This document shows positions 47,008 to 55,631 of a DNA stretch of 64,000 bases, piece by piece. The DNA is taken from the NCBI GenBank assembly GCA_938743325.2, contig OW568870.1, forward strand, positions 124,001 to 188,000, given 5' to 3'. Source of the DNA: Pycnococcus provasolii. Its lineage: Eukaryota; Chlorophyta; Pseudoscourfieldiophyceae; Pseudoscourfieldiales; Pycnococcaceae. Both the position numbers and the translations under genes were made by a program. The first letter of the stretch is position 1. Each line of letters starts with the position of its first letter. Under the pieces are notes generated by a model. The model searched no databases, was not told the origin of the DNA, and worked only from the letters and a program-made list of their open reading frames with translations.

Positions 47008-48825
47008 ATGGTGATGGTGGTGATGATCGTTCAGTCACCGTCTCCATGTTCTTCATTCTTGTCTCGCGATCACGTTAATAAGCGTACGTGTCACTTCAAC
47101 AAAAAAATCAAAGAAATCCGCTCAGGATTCCAATCAAAGGGGAGATTCCTTTCAGAGGCAAAAAATACAGTTCGTGCTTGTCAGTTACCTCGTCGCAACT
47201 CGTCCATGCACGTCTCATGTCATCCCCACGCTCATTCTCACAGTGCTCCTCGCATTTCCCTCGGAGGAGTTTGGCGCCATAGGTTTGTTTGTAAATCTCT
47301 GCCGTCCTCTTCTTCAGCGGCGTCGCAAGCCGCACCATCAGCGTACGTATGCACGGAGTGCGGATGGGACTGCAGGCAGTGGGTCGGCAAGTGCCAAGGG
47401 TGTGGAAAGTGGAACACAATCGTTGAGGTCTACATACCCAAGGAGAAGAAAAACTCAACAACCAAGTCAGGCGCACGCACCGCGGATGCCGCCATGAGAC
47501 AAAGCAAAGCAAGGCAGAACGTCGCGTGGGTAAGCACAACCGATACACAACCGAGAACGCTGAAGCAGGTGGCTGAGGACGAAAGAAACAATGACAAAAA
47601 CGAAACAGCCAGCTCGAGAAGAATCGCTCTCACCAACGAGGAGGGCAAAGAGCTCGCTCGCGTGCTCGGTGGTGGCGTCGTGCCCGGCTCACTCACGCTT
47701 GTCGGAGGCGAGCCGGGTGTGGGCAAGTCAACCCTGCTTCTGCAGCTCGCGGCGATGATTGCGAACGGTGCCGCCGCCACAAATACGCCGAAGAATGTGC
47801 TGTACGTCTCCGGCGAAGAGAGCGAGGAGCAGGTATTTCACCGTGCGACGAGACTTCCTGTGCTCGACGGGGCGCACGAGTCACTTCTCGTGCACGCGAC
47901 GACGTCCGTCGACGATGTGCTGCAACTCGCGGTTTCCCTGCAACCTGCCGCGATTGTCGTCGACTCGATTCAGACGGTCTACCTTGACGGCGTTACGGGC
48001 GCCGCTGGATCCGTGACGCAGGTGAGAGAGTGCGCGGCGGCTCTGCTCCGCGTTGCCAAGGGACAGCGCATTCCCATCCTTCTCGTTGGACATGTCACGA
48101 AGGCTGGAGAGATTGCAGGACCGCGGGTTCTCGAGCACGTCGTCGACGCCGTCTTGTACCTCGAGAACGACGTCGCGGGTGGACCGGGTCGCATTTTGCG
48201 CGCGCTGAAGAATCGATTCGGGCCTACGGACGAGGTGGGCCTGTTCGCAATGACGCCGCGTGGTATGGAGGCGCTGCCAGATGCGTCGCTCAAATTCGCC
48301 GGAGAAGCAGGCACGGGCGGTCCCGCGGCGGTGGCTGCGTGCGTCGAGGGGTCGCGTGCAGTTCTTGTTGAGGTGCAAGCGCTGGCCAACTCCGTCCCGA
48401 AGGACGTTCCGGCGAGGCGCGTTGCGACGGGCGTGGACATCAACCGCATGCACATGCTGCTCGCGATTCTCTCCAAGTCGGCGAAGCTTCCCGTGTACCG
48501 CTACGAGGTGTACCTCAACGTGACGGGAGGACTGCGCATCACGGACCCGTCAGCGGACCTGGCGGTTTGCGTTGCCGTTGCAGCGAGCATGAAAGGCTGC
48601 CGTGTGGCGCCTGGCGTTGCGTTTGCCGCGGAGGTTGGACTCGGCGGCGAGCTTCGCGGATGCACGCAGCTTGCACGTCGTTTGGGAGAGGCTCGCCGTC
48701 TCGGCTTCGAGCGACTCATCGTCGCGCCTGGCTCGTCAGAGCAGGTGCAGCGCGACAAACCTGGCATCACTGCGGTGCCTCTGACTCGCTTGGAGGATGT
48801 GCTGGAAGAAGTTTTGATTGTGTAA
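47008..48825 (+). CDS. RADA: RadA/Sms DNA repair ATPase, organellar
   Basis: About 605 residues from the ATG at 47008; a later ATG at 47206 is also possible. A long Ser/His/Arg leader suggests plastid or mitochondrial import. The C4 zinc finger is C-T-E-C (from 115), then C-Q-G-C. Walker A is G-E-P-G-V-G-K-S-T (about 234). The RadA-specific K-N-R-F-G motif is near 401. The C-terminal third is the Lon-protease-like domain, lacking the protease dyad as usual for RadA. RadA drives branch migration during recombination of bacterial and organellar DNA. All catalytic motifs are present. Its stop is 42 bp from the convergent homoserine dehydrogenase gene. Confidence 0.93.
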   Translation: MVMVVMIVQSPSPCSSFLSRDHVNKRTCHFNKKIKEIRSGFQSKGRFLSEAKNTVRACQLPRRNSSMHVSCHPHAHSHSAPRISLGGVWRHRFVCKSLPSSSSAASQAAPSAYVCTECGWDCRQWVGKCQGCGKWNTIVEVYIPKEKKNSTTKSGARTADAAMRQSKARQNVAWVSTTDTQPRTLKQVAEDERNNDKNETASSRRIALTNEEGKELARVLGGGVVPGSLTLVGGEPGVGKSTLLLQLAAMIANGAAATNTPKNVLYVSGEESEEQVFHRATRLPVLDGAHESLLVHATTSVDDVLQLAVSLQPAAIVVDSIQTVYLDGVTGAAGSVTQVRECAAALLRVAKGQRIPILLVGHVTKAGEIAGPRVLEHVVDAVLYLENDVAGGPGRILRALKNRFGPTDEVGLFAMTPRGMEALPDASLKFAGEAGTGGPAAVAACVEGSRAVLVEVQALANSVPKDVPARRVATGVDINRMHMLLAILSKSAKLPVYRYEVYLNVTGGLRITDPSADLAVCVAVAASMKGCRVAPGVAFAAEVGLGGELRGCTQLARRLGEARRLGFERLIVAPGSSEQVQRDKPGITAVPLTRLEDVLEEVLIV

Positions 48826-48867
48826 GAAAATGTGTATGTGTATGTATGATATTACTGAGGTTTTTCA

Positions 48868-49920
48868 TCATATCACCTCCTTCAGATCGGCGAGCACACC
48901 GATTGCCGTGCACTCGTTGCCCGCACCAGCACCTTGCAGCACAAGTGGTCGCTCCGCGTAGATGCTGGAGTGGATCACAAACATGTTGTCCGCCCCCTGC
49001 AGACGGCCGAGCGGGCTGTCGCTCTTCACCGCGACAAGTCCCACCGACGCCTTGCCGGCAGCAACGTCAACTGTGCCGCAGTATCGCAGAACCTCACCGC
49101 GCTCCTTCGCAGCCGCAACGCGCGACGCCATGTCCGTGTCGAGGCTTCCGAGGTTGGCCATGAATGCGTCAACGTCCATATTCTCCGGTCCCATGGACGG
49201 AGGATACAAAGGCTCGACGGGAACGTCCTTCATCTCGAGGTGGTCGAGGCCACAAGAGCGCGCAAGGATGAGCGCCTTCCTCTGCACGTCCGTTCCGCTG
49301 AGGTCGTCTCGCGGGTCTGGCTCCGTATATCCGAGCGCCTTCGCCTCGCGCACCACCTCACTAAGTGGCTTCCCAGTGTCCAAGCCGCTGCAAACGAACC
49401 CGAGCGTGCCACTCATGCACCCTTCAATGCGCGTCGGGTTATCGAGCCCAGCACGAAGCCTCCTTACCGTCGCGAGGATGGGCGTGCCAGCTCCTACGGT
49501 GCTTTCGTGACGGAACGTCGCTGCGGAGACGAGCTTTTTGTAGTTCTCCGCACTTGCGTCGGCGACCGGTTTCTTGTTCGCGAGCACGACTGCACTCGCA
49601 CCGAAGCTGACGAGCTCTTCCACCGTGTCGGCAGCCGTCGTGTCGATGACCGCAAACTTCAGCGACTGCGCTTTGATCTGCGCGACGACGTCGTCCTTGG
49701 GCAAGCCCTGCTTGCCGTGACCGGTGAATGACGCTAGCGAGTGTCCCGCTTCCTTGTGCGCAAGGACAGCTTTCACAAGAGCGACGTCGCCGTCGCAGAT
49801 TATGCCCCCTGACGAGTCAAGGACGGCGAGGAAGGAGAAGGCGGAGGTCTCTGCGCCCGACGTGGCGATGCGCAGCACCGCGCGCCCGACGCCGCCACAC
49901 CCGAGCAGAACAGCCTGCAT
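48868..49920 (-). CDS. Homoserine dehydrogenase, monofunctional
   Basis: The 350-residue enzyme reduces aspartate semialdehyde to homoserine on the way to threonine, methionine and isoleucine. The NAD(P)-binding motif G-C-G-G-V-G is at about 7-12. The catalytic core has V-G-A-G-T-P-I-L, E-G-C-M-S-G-T-L-G-F and E-P-D-P-R-D-D-L-S-G-T-D-V. It lacks both an aspartate kinase domain and a C-terminal ACT domain, so it is like yeast HOM6 rather than the bifunctional plant enzyme, and allosteric control by threonine through an ACT domain is not expected. A separate aspartate kinase must lie elsewhere. No clear transit peptide is visible at this start. Confidence 0.93.
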   Translation of the reverse strand: MQAVLLGCGGVGRAVLRIATSGAETSAFSFLAVLDSSGGIICDGDVALVKAVLAHKEAGHSLASFTGHGKQGLPKDDVVAQIKAQSLKFAVIDTTAADTVEELVSFGASAVVLANKKPVADASAENYKKLVSAATFRHESTVGAGTPILATVRRLRAGLDNPTRIEGCMSGTLGFVCSGLDTGKPLSEVVREAKALGYTEPDPRDDLSGTDVQRKALILARSCGLDHLEMKDVPVEPLYPPSMGPENMDVDAFMANLGSLDTDMASRVAAAKERGEVLRYCGTVDVAAGKASVGLVAVKSDSPLGRLQGADNMFVIHSSIYAERPLVLQGAGAGNECTAIGVLADLKEVI

Positions 49921-49950
49921 GGAGAGATGGCGCGAGGAAGAGGGGGGCGA

Positions 49951-49980
49951 TTAGGGTATAGGGGTTAGGGTTAGGGTTAG
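49951..49980. repeat. Telomere-like array, short
   Basis: TTAGGG units, the first variant (TTAGGGTATAGGGG), fill the 119-bp gap between divergent homoserine dehydrogenase and the gene at 50040. Confidence 0.9.
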
Positions 49981-50039
49981 CAGGGTCCGCAAAACGTCGG
50001 TCGATCTCGGCCCTTGCCGTGTCATACCTCGTATCTGCC

Positions 50040-50759
50040 ATGTCCGCGTCCAGTGTTGGCGCGGACGTCGATGCGTCCGCGCTGCTGGACCAGCGTCTGC
50101 GCGAGTCCATGCAGGCGCGCGACTCGCTCCTGCAGAAGAAGTTGACTGTGGAAGATGCCAACCTCAGGACCTCCGTCACCTCAGTCTCAGTCTCTGCGGC
50201 CGCCTCTCCTTCTCTATCAGCACTCTCTCCTGAGCCTGACCCTGACGCAAGTCCTGACGCACGTGAGGGTGACTTAAGGAGTGCTCTTCTGACGTCCTTG
50301 CCCTTGCAAGGGCACCTGTCTGAGGACGAGAGAAAGTTTAAGGAGAACAAAAACCTCGTTCCTCGAGCCTCGCACGACGACGACGACGACAAACAACAAC
50401 AGGTCGGGTCTGCTCCGACGACACCTACGCGAACGACGCCCCCAGCGTCAACTTCAGGCGAACAACAACCGAGAACGCCGGCGTCGACGCCGAGGGGGAA
50501 GAGCAACCCACTCGCGTTCCTCGAGAACGTGGTGCGAAAGTGTAGTCCAGGTGGAGACGCTTACTTCGATCAATACGGCGAGAGGCCGCTAACGCCGGAG
50601 GAGGCGGAAGTCTTCGAACTGCAAATGAGTGGCGGTTTTATTCCCGGGCAGGTGGATGGTGTCATCGCAGGAGAAGAAAAGGAAAAGGTAGCCTTCAAGT
50701 TCTATCACGTCAAGTCAAAGTTCTCTGATGACCCACCAGAAGAAGGCGACGACGCCTGA
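50040..50759 (+). CDS. Acidic Ser/Pro-rich protein, unrecognised
   Basis: The 239-residue protein starts M-S-A-S-S-V-G-A-D. It is hydrophilic and disordered-looking, with an Asp-run (D-D-D-D-D) and Thr/Pro repeats near 115-160. Two parts look conserved: a helical N-terminal segment with Q-R-L-R-E-S-M-Q-A-R-D-S-L-L and a C-terminal segment from N-P-L-A-F-L-E-N-V-V to F-K-F-Y-H-V-K-S. I recognise no family. It shares a 119-bp divergent promoter, with a telomere-like array, with homoserine dehydrogenase. A TGTAA signal lies at 50835-50839. Confidence 0.6.
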   Translation: MSASSVGADVDASALLDQRLRESMQARDSLLQKKLTVEDANLRTSVTSVSVSAAASPSLSALSPEPDPDASPDAREGDLRSALLTSLPLQGHLSEDERKFKENKNLVPRASHDDDDDKQQQVGSAPTTPTRTTPPASTSGEQQPRTPASTPRGKSNPLAFLENVVRKCSPGGDAYFDQYGERPLTPEEAEVFELQMSGGFIPGQVDGVIAGEEKEKVAFKFYHVKSKFSDDPPEEGDDA

Positions 50760-50895
50760 CCAGAACAAGTGAATGTGTATGCGTGTATGTACCAGTAAAC
50801 CAAATCGTCCTTGTATAAAGTACCTCATTTTGTGTGTAAAATCAGCATATGGCCTTACTTTTATTATTACTTGGGACCCCAAACAGGGCCGCCGT

Positions 50896-52539
50896 TCACA
50901 ATCTATCCGGTTCGCTCACAACCTCGAGCAGGTCACCGCTCAGGCTAAACGCACGAGCTTCGGTGATGGTGACACGCCCAAACTTGCCCACGAGCCCCTC
51001 CGCCTCCGCCTCGCTCGCACAACGCACCCACGTCTTGCGATTGCCATCTGTACGCCCCCACGCAATGCAGGCATCCTTTGCGTCGACGCCCTCAAAGAGC
51101 AGCCACTGTTCGGTACCAAGCCATCGCTGACTCGCCTCCTCCGCCACCTCCGCGACCACCGCGTTGAGGCGCTGCAGGCGGTCCTGCTTGATGAGGTCAG
51201 CCACCTGATCGTCCCAGACAGCCGCGGGCGTTCCCGGGCGCGGCGAGTACGCCGCGGTGTTCACGCTGTCCAGCTTGCACCTTCGAACGAGATCGCACGT
51301 TCGCTCGAATTGCTCCTCCGTCTCTCCGGGGAATCCCACAAACGCGTCCGCGGTGATGCTGCAATCGGGCATCTTCTCGCGAACGTACGCGAGAATGTCC
51401 TCGTACCGCTGCGCCGTGTACCCTCGCGCCATGCGGCGCAGAACCTCGTCGTCTCCGCTCTGGAATGGGATGTGAAAGTACCGGCACACGCGCGGCAGTT
51501 CCGCGATGGTGTCAACGAGCCTCCTGGTGAAGTATCGCGGATGGCTCGTGGCGAAGCGCACGCGTGGCGGGCACAGAGGATCTGAGGCCACCTTGCGCAG
51601 GAGGTCCGAGAAGGTCCACAGCCTCCGACCGCTGCCGTCGTCGGCGACGCCGGGCAGGTCTCGCCCGTACGCGTCGATGTTCTGGCCTAGAAGAGTCACC
51701 TCCTGGTACCCCGCTTCGGCGCACGCAATCACCTCGCGCAGGACGGCGTCGGCATCGCGCGACTTTTCCGAACCTCTCACGGACGGCACTATGCAGTACG
51801 TGCAGCTTTCGTTGCACCCGTAGATGACGTTCACCCACGCGGACACGCTGGAGTCTCGCTTCGGCGCGGTGACGTCCTCCGCGACGGGCCCGTCAATTTC
51901 CTCCGTCGCACACAGCTGCGCGTCCGTGGTTTCGACTTGCGCGAGCAGGTGTCCGATGGAAGGTGCGTGCTGCGGTCCAATGACGAGGTCAAGTTCCGGT
52001 ATGCGTCGAAGCAGCGCCTCTCCCTCCTGCTGCGCGACACATCCCGCGACGACAATGCGCGTGTCACCCATGCTCTTGCGCTTTTTGGCGGCAATGCGTC
52101 CGACTGCGCTGTACACCTTCTGCTCCGCCTTGTCTCTAATGCTGCACGTGTTGTACACGACGACGCTTGCCATGTCAATGTCAGGCGTGCACACGTATCC
52201 TTCCGCCTCGAGCGCGCCCGCCATGCGTTCGCTGTCCGCGAGGTTCATCTGGCATCCCATGGTGTGAATGTGGTACAGCTTCGATGCGGAGTCGGCGACC
52301 AGGGACACTCCACCAGGCCGGTCCATGACTTGTCCGTCCGGTCCGCAGAAGAGCGACGACTCTTCTTCCGCGGAGGGCGTTGACACGGCCCTAACCCTAA
52401 CCCAGCCCTGAGGGGCGGCAACCACACTATTATCCCAACCACGCCCTCCTATTATACGGCAGGAGCGAAGTGGAAGACGAGACGAAGACCTGAGAGAGAG
52501 GGCATGAGCATGAGCATGAAAGCGTGCTGCCGCCGCCAT
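50896..52539 (-). CDS. MiaB/CDK5RAP1-type tRNA methylthiotransferase
   Basis: The 547-residue radical-SAM enzyme adds a 2-methylthio group to i6A37 of tRNAs. The leader (about 1-75) is organelle-like. The N-terminal UPF0004 domain starts H-T-M-G-C-Q-M-N-L-A-D-S and holds the three cysteines of the auxiliary cluster. The radical-SAM cluster is C-N-E-S-C-T-Y-C (about 240-247). F-V-G-F-P-G-E-T-E-E follows, and the C-terminal region fits a TRAM domain. An oddity is that residues 47-50 (V-R-V-R) are read from a TTAGGG-type telomere-like repeat inside the leader. It is convergent with the 50040 gene, 136 bp apart. MiaB fits better than MtaB by its length and motifs. Confidence 0.92.
   Translation of the reverse strand: MAAAARFHAHAHALSLRSSSRLPLRSCRIIGGRGWDNSVVAAPQGWVRVRAVSTPSAEEESSLFCGPDGQVMDRPGGVSLVADSASKLYHIHTMGCQMNLADSERMAGALEAEGYVCTPDIDMASVVVYNTCSIRDKAEQKVYSAVGRIAAKKRKSMGDTRIVVAGCVAQQEGEALLRRIPELDLVIGPQHAPSIGHLLAQVETTDAQLCATEEIDGPVAEDVTAPKRDSSVSAWVNVIYGCNESCTYCIVPSVRGSEKSRDADAVLREVIACAEAGYQEVTLLGQNIDAYGRDLPGVADDGSGRRLWTFSDLLRKVASDPLCPPRVRFATSHPRYFTRRLVDTIAELPRVCRYFHIPFQSGDDEVLRRMARGYTAQRYEDILAYVREKMPDCSITADAFVGFPGETEEQFERTCDLVRRCKLDSVNTAAYSPRPGTPAAVWDDQVADLIKQDRLQRLNAVVAEVAEEASQRWLGTEQWLLFEGVDAKDACIAWGRTDGNRKTWVRCASEAEAEGLVGKFGRVTITEARAFSLSGDLLEVVSEPDRL
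52389..52403. repeat. Telomere-like repeat inside MiaB leader coding sequence
   Basis: CCCTAACCCTAACCC on the plus strand reads as G-V-R-V-R codons on the minus strand within the predicted targeting peptide. Confidence 0.9.
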
Positions 52540-53750
52540 GGCGAAAAGGAAGGAAGCTTGTGAGAAAAGAAGCGGATAGGGGAATGGTTTCCCCGGACAC
52601 TTTTACATACGCTGGGTTGGGTGGTGTTGTGTGGTGGCCTGCCTGGGGACGGACGCGCTTTTTCGCCTTTTTGCTTGCTTTTTGGTTGGGGGGTTTGGTT
52701 TGGTTTGGGGGTTTGGATTGGTTTGGGGGTTTGGTTTGGGGGTTTGGTTTGGTTTGGGGGTTGGCCCAGTGGTTGGCCCCTCCTTCTGCAGTCTGCCCCT
52801 TTGACCTTTCTTCTTTCTGCTTGCCTTGAACATGGCACTATGGCAGATGTGCTTCATCATGAAAGAGACAGCAAGCGACGAGGCGGAAACCGAAGCAGAT
52901 TCCCAGAGAGAACCAGGCTTGCAGAAGGACGGAATCAGAGGACGACGACGAGGAGGAGGAGGAGGAGGACGAGTGCGTCACCCAAATCAACCTCTCGTAC
53001 TAATCCTCCTGTAACCCTAACCCATAAGACCCTTGCCATCCATAGGAAGTATGGATGGACTTCCTAGTGACATCATGCTGGCTTGCGGCCGGAGCAACGT
53101 TGCAAGCCATCCGGATCCGGGGTCCCCCAAACCAACCACGCACCCCTCATTCAAGACATTCATGATGGTTCATTATTCGTTTTCCCAAAGAAGGAATGTC
53201 GACCCTTCATCTGAACCCATTTGGAAATCGCCCCTTTAATCAAATGCAAATCCCCGGCCCCGGATTCATTGTTCCCGGGAAAGGGAATCTCCTCCCCTCC
53301 GGAGCTTCCCCGCCCTCCAAAACCTCCCCCTCATTATCCCACCATTCGCATTCGCATTCGCACGGGCTCTTGCGGGCATCTCTGGGAACACGGTTAGGGA
53401 CTCGTGGGATTGGTAGGGAAGCAGTAGGGACACTGGGATTGGTTCTGCCGGGTGCTGGGGATTTGACTGGCTTGTGATTGGATTGGGACTGTGACTCAAG
53501 TGACGCATTATTGGCTGATTGGTACATAAATTTGATAGGTATGTAGTTTGTTGCCTCATCGGTCATCATTAGTTGTTTGTTAAGTTTGAATTTGTGTATT
53601 TTTTTCATTTCTCTAACTCGAACCCGCCGTTCATCAATGGGACACTTCTCCTATCCCGCAAACTTTGACAATACAGGGATACGCTGGGGCTTCTGCACAC
53701 AATCAACTTCGTCCTTGTTCGACCCAAACACTATCAGCAAAATCAGAACC
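52540..53750. other. Intergenic region with GT-rich tract, MiaB / GATA factor
   Basis: This 1.2-kb divergent gap holds a GGTTTGG/GGGGGTTT-type tract at about 52681-52766, strongly purine/pyrimidine asymmetric and rich in G-runs (possible G-quadruplex). A short TAACCCTAACCC lies near 53012-53023. An in-frame upstream ATG at 53637 could extend the GATA protein by 38 residues. The remaining small frames are not supported. Confidence 0.5.
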
Positions 53751-54558
53751 ATGGCGACCACAACCACCGTGCAGGAGCACATCATGGCCGCGCCTGTGCC
53801 AATGACGACGACAAAGCACTTGGGACTGGGAATGCCGCGCGTCGAGAGCTCAACATTCAGCCTGTCGCAGCTTTTGAACGCGCACAACTCTGACGACGAC
53901 GCCGCTACCAGCAAGGCGCCTCAGGCGAAACCGCAGCTGTACCGCCTCGTTCGCGTCGAGGATGACGGCGACACGGCGCGCTTGGCTACGCCGGCGGACG
54001 TCGACGACATGCTTGCAATGCTGGGACCTGACGTCGACCCGAGGAGCATCAGCCCGATACCGACGCCGAAACCGGTGGTGCCACCGCAGACGCCGTCGAC
54101 GAGGCGCGTGCCGCTGGCCGGGGCGTACAAGGTACGAAAAAGGAGGGTCCCCTGCCTGTTTTTGCTGCCCTTTTGGGGACGGGTTGCAGCGCCGCCGGAC
54201 TCCGCTCGCAGCCTCTCTGGGGGGAGATTCTTCCGGAGCTGGACCTTTCGCGCCGACCAATGGCGTGGGAAGCCGCGGACGGCTTCGATGGCCCATTCGA
54301 CCCCCCCATCCAATCAAAATCCATGCTTCGCCCCCCGCCTGTTTGATTTTTTTCTCACCTCTCCAGAAACCTCCATTCACTAACCCTAACCCTACCCAAA
54401 CCCTAACCCCCACACAGCCGGGTGGACCGTGCAACCACTGCGGCGCGACGGAGTCTCCGCAGTGGCGCCGCGGCCCGCCGTCGAAGCCGTGCCTGTGCAA
54501 CGCGTGCGGGACGCGCTACCGGCGCAGCCACGCGCTACCTGCCGCGACGGCTTACTAG
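53751..54558 (+). CDS. GATA-type zinc finger transcription factor, one intron
   Basis: Exon 1 is 53751-54131 and exon 2 is 54418-54558, about 173 residues; an in-frame ATG at 53637 could extend it. The intron begins GTACGA and ends ACACAG, phase 0. Exon 2 encodes the zinc finger: [16 protein letters not shown], then [11 protein letters not shown]. The pattern C-x2-C-x18-C-x2-C is the plant and fungal GATA form. Exon 1 is Thr/Pro-rich and likely a disordered regulatory part. GATA factors bind (A/T)GATA(A/G). The intron's last 40 bp are telomere-like repeat whose CTAAC units serve as candidate branch sites. Unspliced reading runs into a stop, so splicing is required to make the finger. Confidence 0.88.
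54381..54408. repeat. Telomere-like array at intron 3' end
   Basis: TAACCC units with one TACCCA variant end 9 nt before the GATA intron acceptor. CTAAC occurs at 54380-54384, 54386-54390 and 54403-54407. Confidence 0.9.
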
Positions 54559-54983
54559 CTGAACGGTGGATGGATGGATGGATGGTCGACATCAACATCA
54601 ACGTCATCGTCATCGTTTGTTTGTTTTCCAAATTTCTAAATTTCCCTTTCCCCCTCCTCACTTAACTGAAACTTGTTACATCTAAAAGTAAATAAAAATA
54701 TATAGTCAATACAACCTGTCCCATTTCATGGATGTTTGCTTTGGTTTGACACATGAACACCACACCACACCACACCACACCACGTCATGTCCTCTCCTGC
54801 TGTCACTCACCCACCATTGATCTGCGTTGGAGTTTAATTTCCCTGTCTCATTGTCAACTTTTCCCCTTCCTCCCCCCGGAATTCCCCCGAACCCCTAATT
54901 CGTTCCCCTTCCTCTTCGGTGACGCAGACTTTTGTCGTTTCGTTTCTTGTCTTGTCCTGTCATTCTTCTGCGTGTGAAGGGCG
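54559..54983. other. Intergenic region, GATA / PDI
   Basis: These 425 bp between two plus-strand genes contain (GATG)n near 54568-54583, an AATAAAAATA stretch near 54692-54701 that may end the GATA transcript, and a CACAC(C) repeat near 54762-54783. The rest is PDI promoter and leader. Confidence 0.45.
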
Positions 54984-55631
54984 ATGGCTTCGTTTCTGCG
55001 CTCGCTGGTTGTGCTTTCGCTCTGCTCTTTCGCATCTGCGAAGGGCGCGTTCGAGGGAACGGACAGTAACTTCGACTCCGCCGTGCTCGGATCGGGCAAG
55101 AACGTCTTCGTGAAGTTCCTCGCGCCGTGGTGAGGACACTGCAAGTCCATGAAGCCCGACTGGGACAAGCTTGGACAAAACTACAAGGACTCGGACTCCG
55201 TGATGATCGTTGACGTCGACTGCACGGCTGCCGGCCAAAACGTATGCCAGAAGGTTGGCGTGCGAGGGTACCCCACCATCAAGTACTACATGGCAGGTGA
55301 GAAGAACGGAAAGGACTATCAGGGTGGGCGCGACTTCGACCAGCTCAAGGGCTTCGTCGAAAGCAAGCTCAACAAGCCCGTCTGTAACGCCGTGACCAAA
55401 AAGGGTTGCGCGGCGAACGAGATCGCGTTCATCGAGAAGCAGGCTGGAAAGTCCAAGTCTGAGATCGCCGATGCCAAGAAGGAGAAGGAGGAGGAACTCA
55501 AGACGATCAAGAAGGAGCTGGCGGAGGAGAAGAAGGCATTCACCGAGAAGGAGAAATCCTTCAAGAAGAAGGAGAAGACCATCAACAAGGCGGTTGGCAT
55601 CCTCAAGCAGCTTGAGAAGGCTGCCAAGTAG
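54984..55631 (+). CDS. Selenocysteine-containing protein disulfide isomerase, single thioredoxin domain
   Basis: From the ATG at 54984 the frame encodes a signal peptide (M-A-S-F-L-R-S-L-V-V-L-S-L-C-S-F-A-S-A), then a thioredoxin domain and a Lys/Glu-rich coiled-coil tail, 215 residues in all. Codon 50 (55131-55133) is TGA in K-F-L-A-P-W-U-G-H-C-K, exactly where the first active-site cysteine of PDI (C-G-H-C) belongs. The frame is intact on both sides: V-R-G-Y-P-T-I-K-Y-Y, with the conserved cis-Pro, follows. Other genes here end in TGA, so the codon is a normal stop elsewhere, which favours selenocysteine. A SECIS-like fold lies about 90 bp past the stop. PDI selenoproteins are known in algae such as Emiliania. 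It acts in the ER lumen; no K/HDEL is visible (ends E-K-A-A-K). Standard gene callers would start wrongly at 55149. Confidence 0.88.

Noticed and set aside
54984-55133. PDI as a broken host gene with a nonsense mutation
   Set aside because: The TGA falls exactly on the catalytic cysteine codon, both flanks are conserved, and a SECIS-like fold follows; decay would not be expected to hit that codon.
55149-55631. PDI as a 160-residue protein starting at 55149
   Set aside because: That start would lose the signal peptide and half the active site; the upstream frame is intact except for the TGA at the catalytic position.
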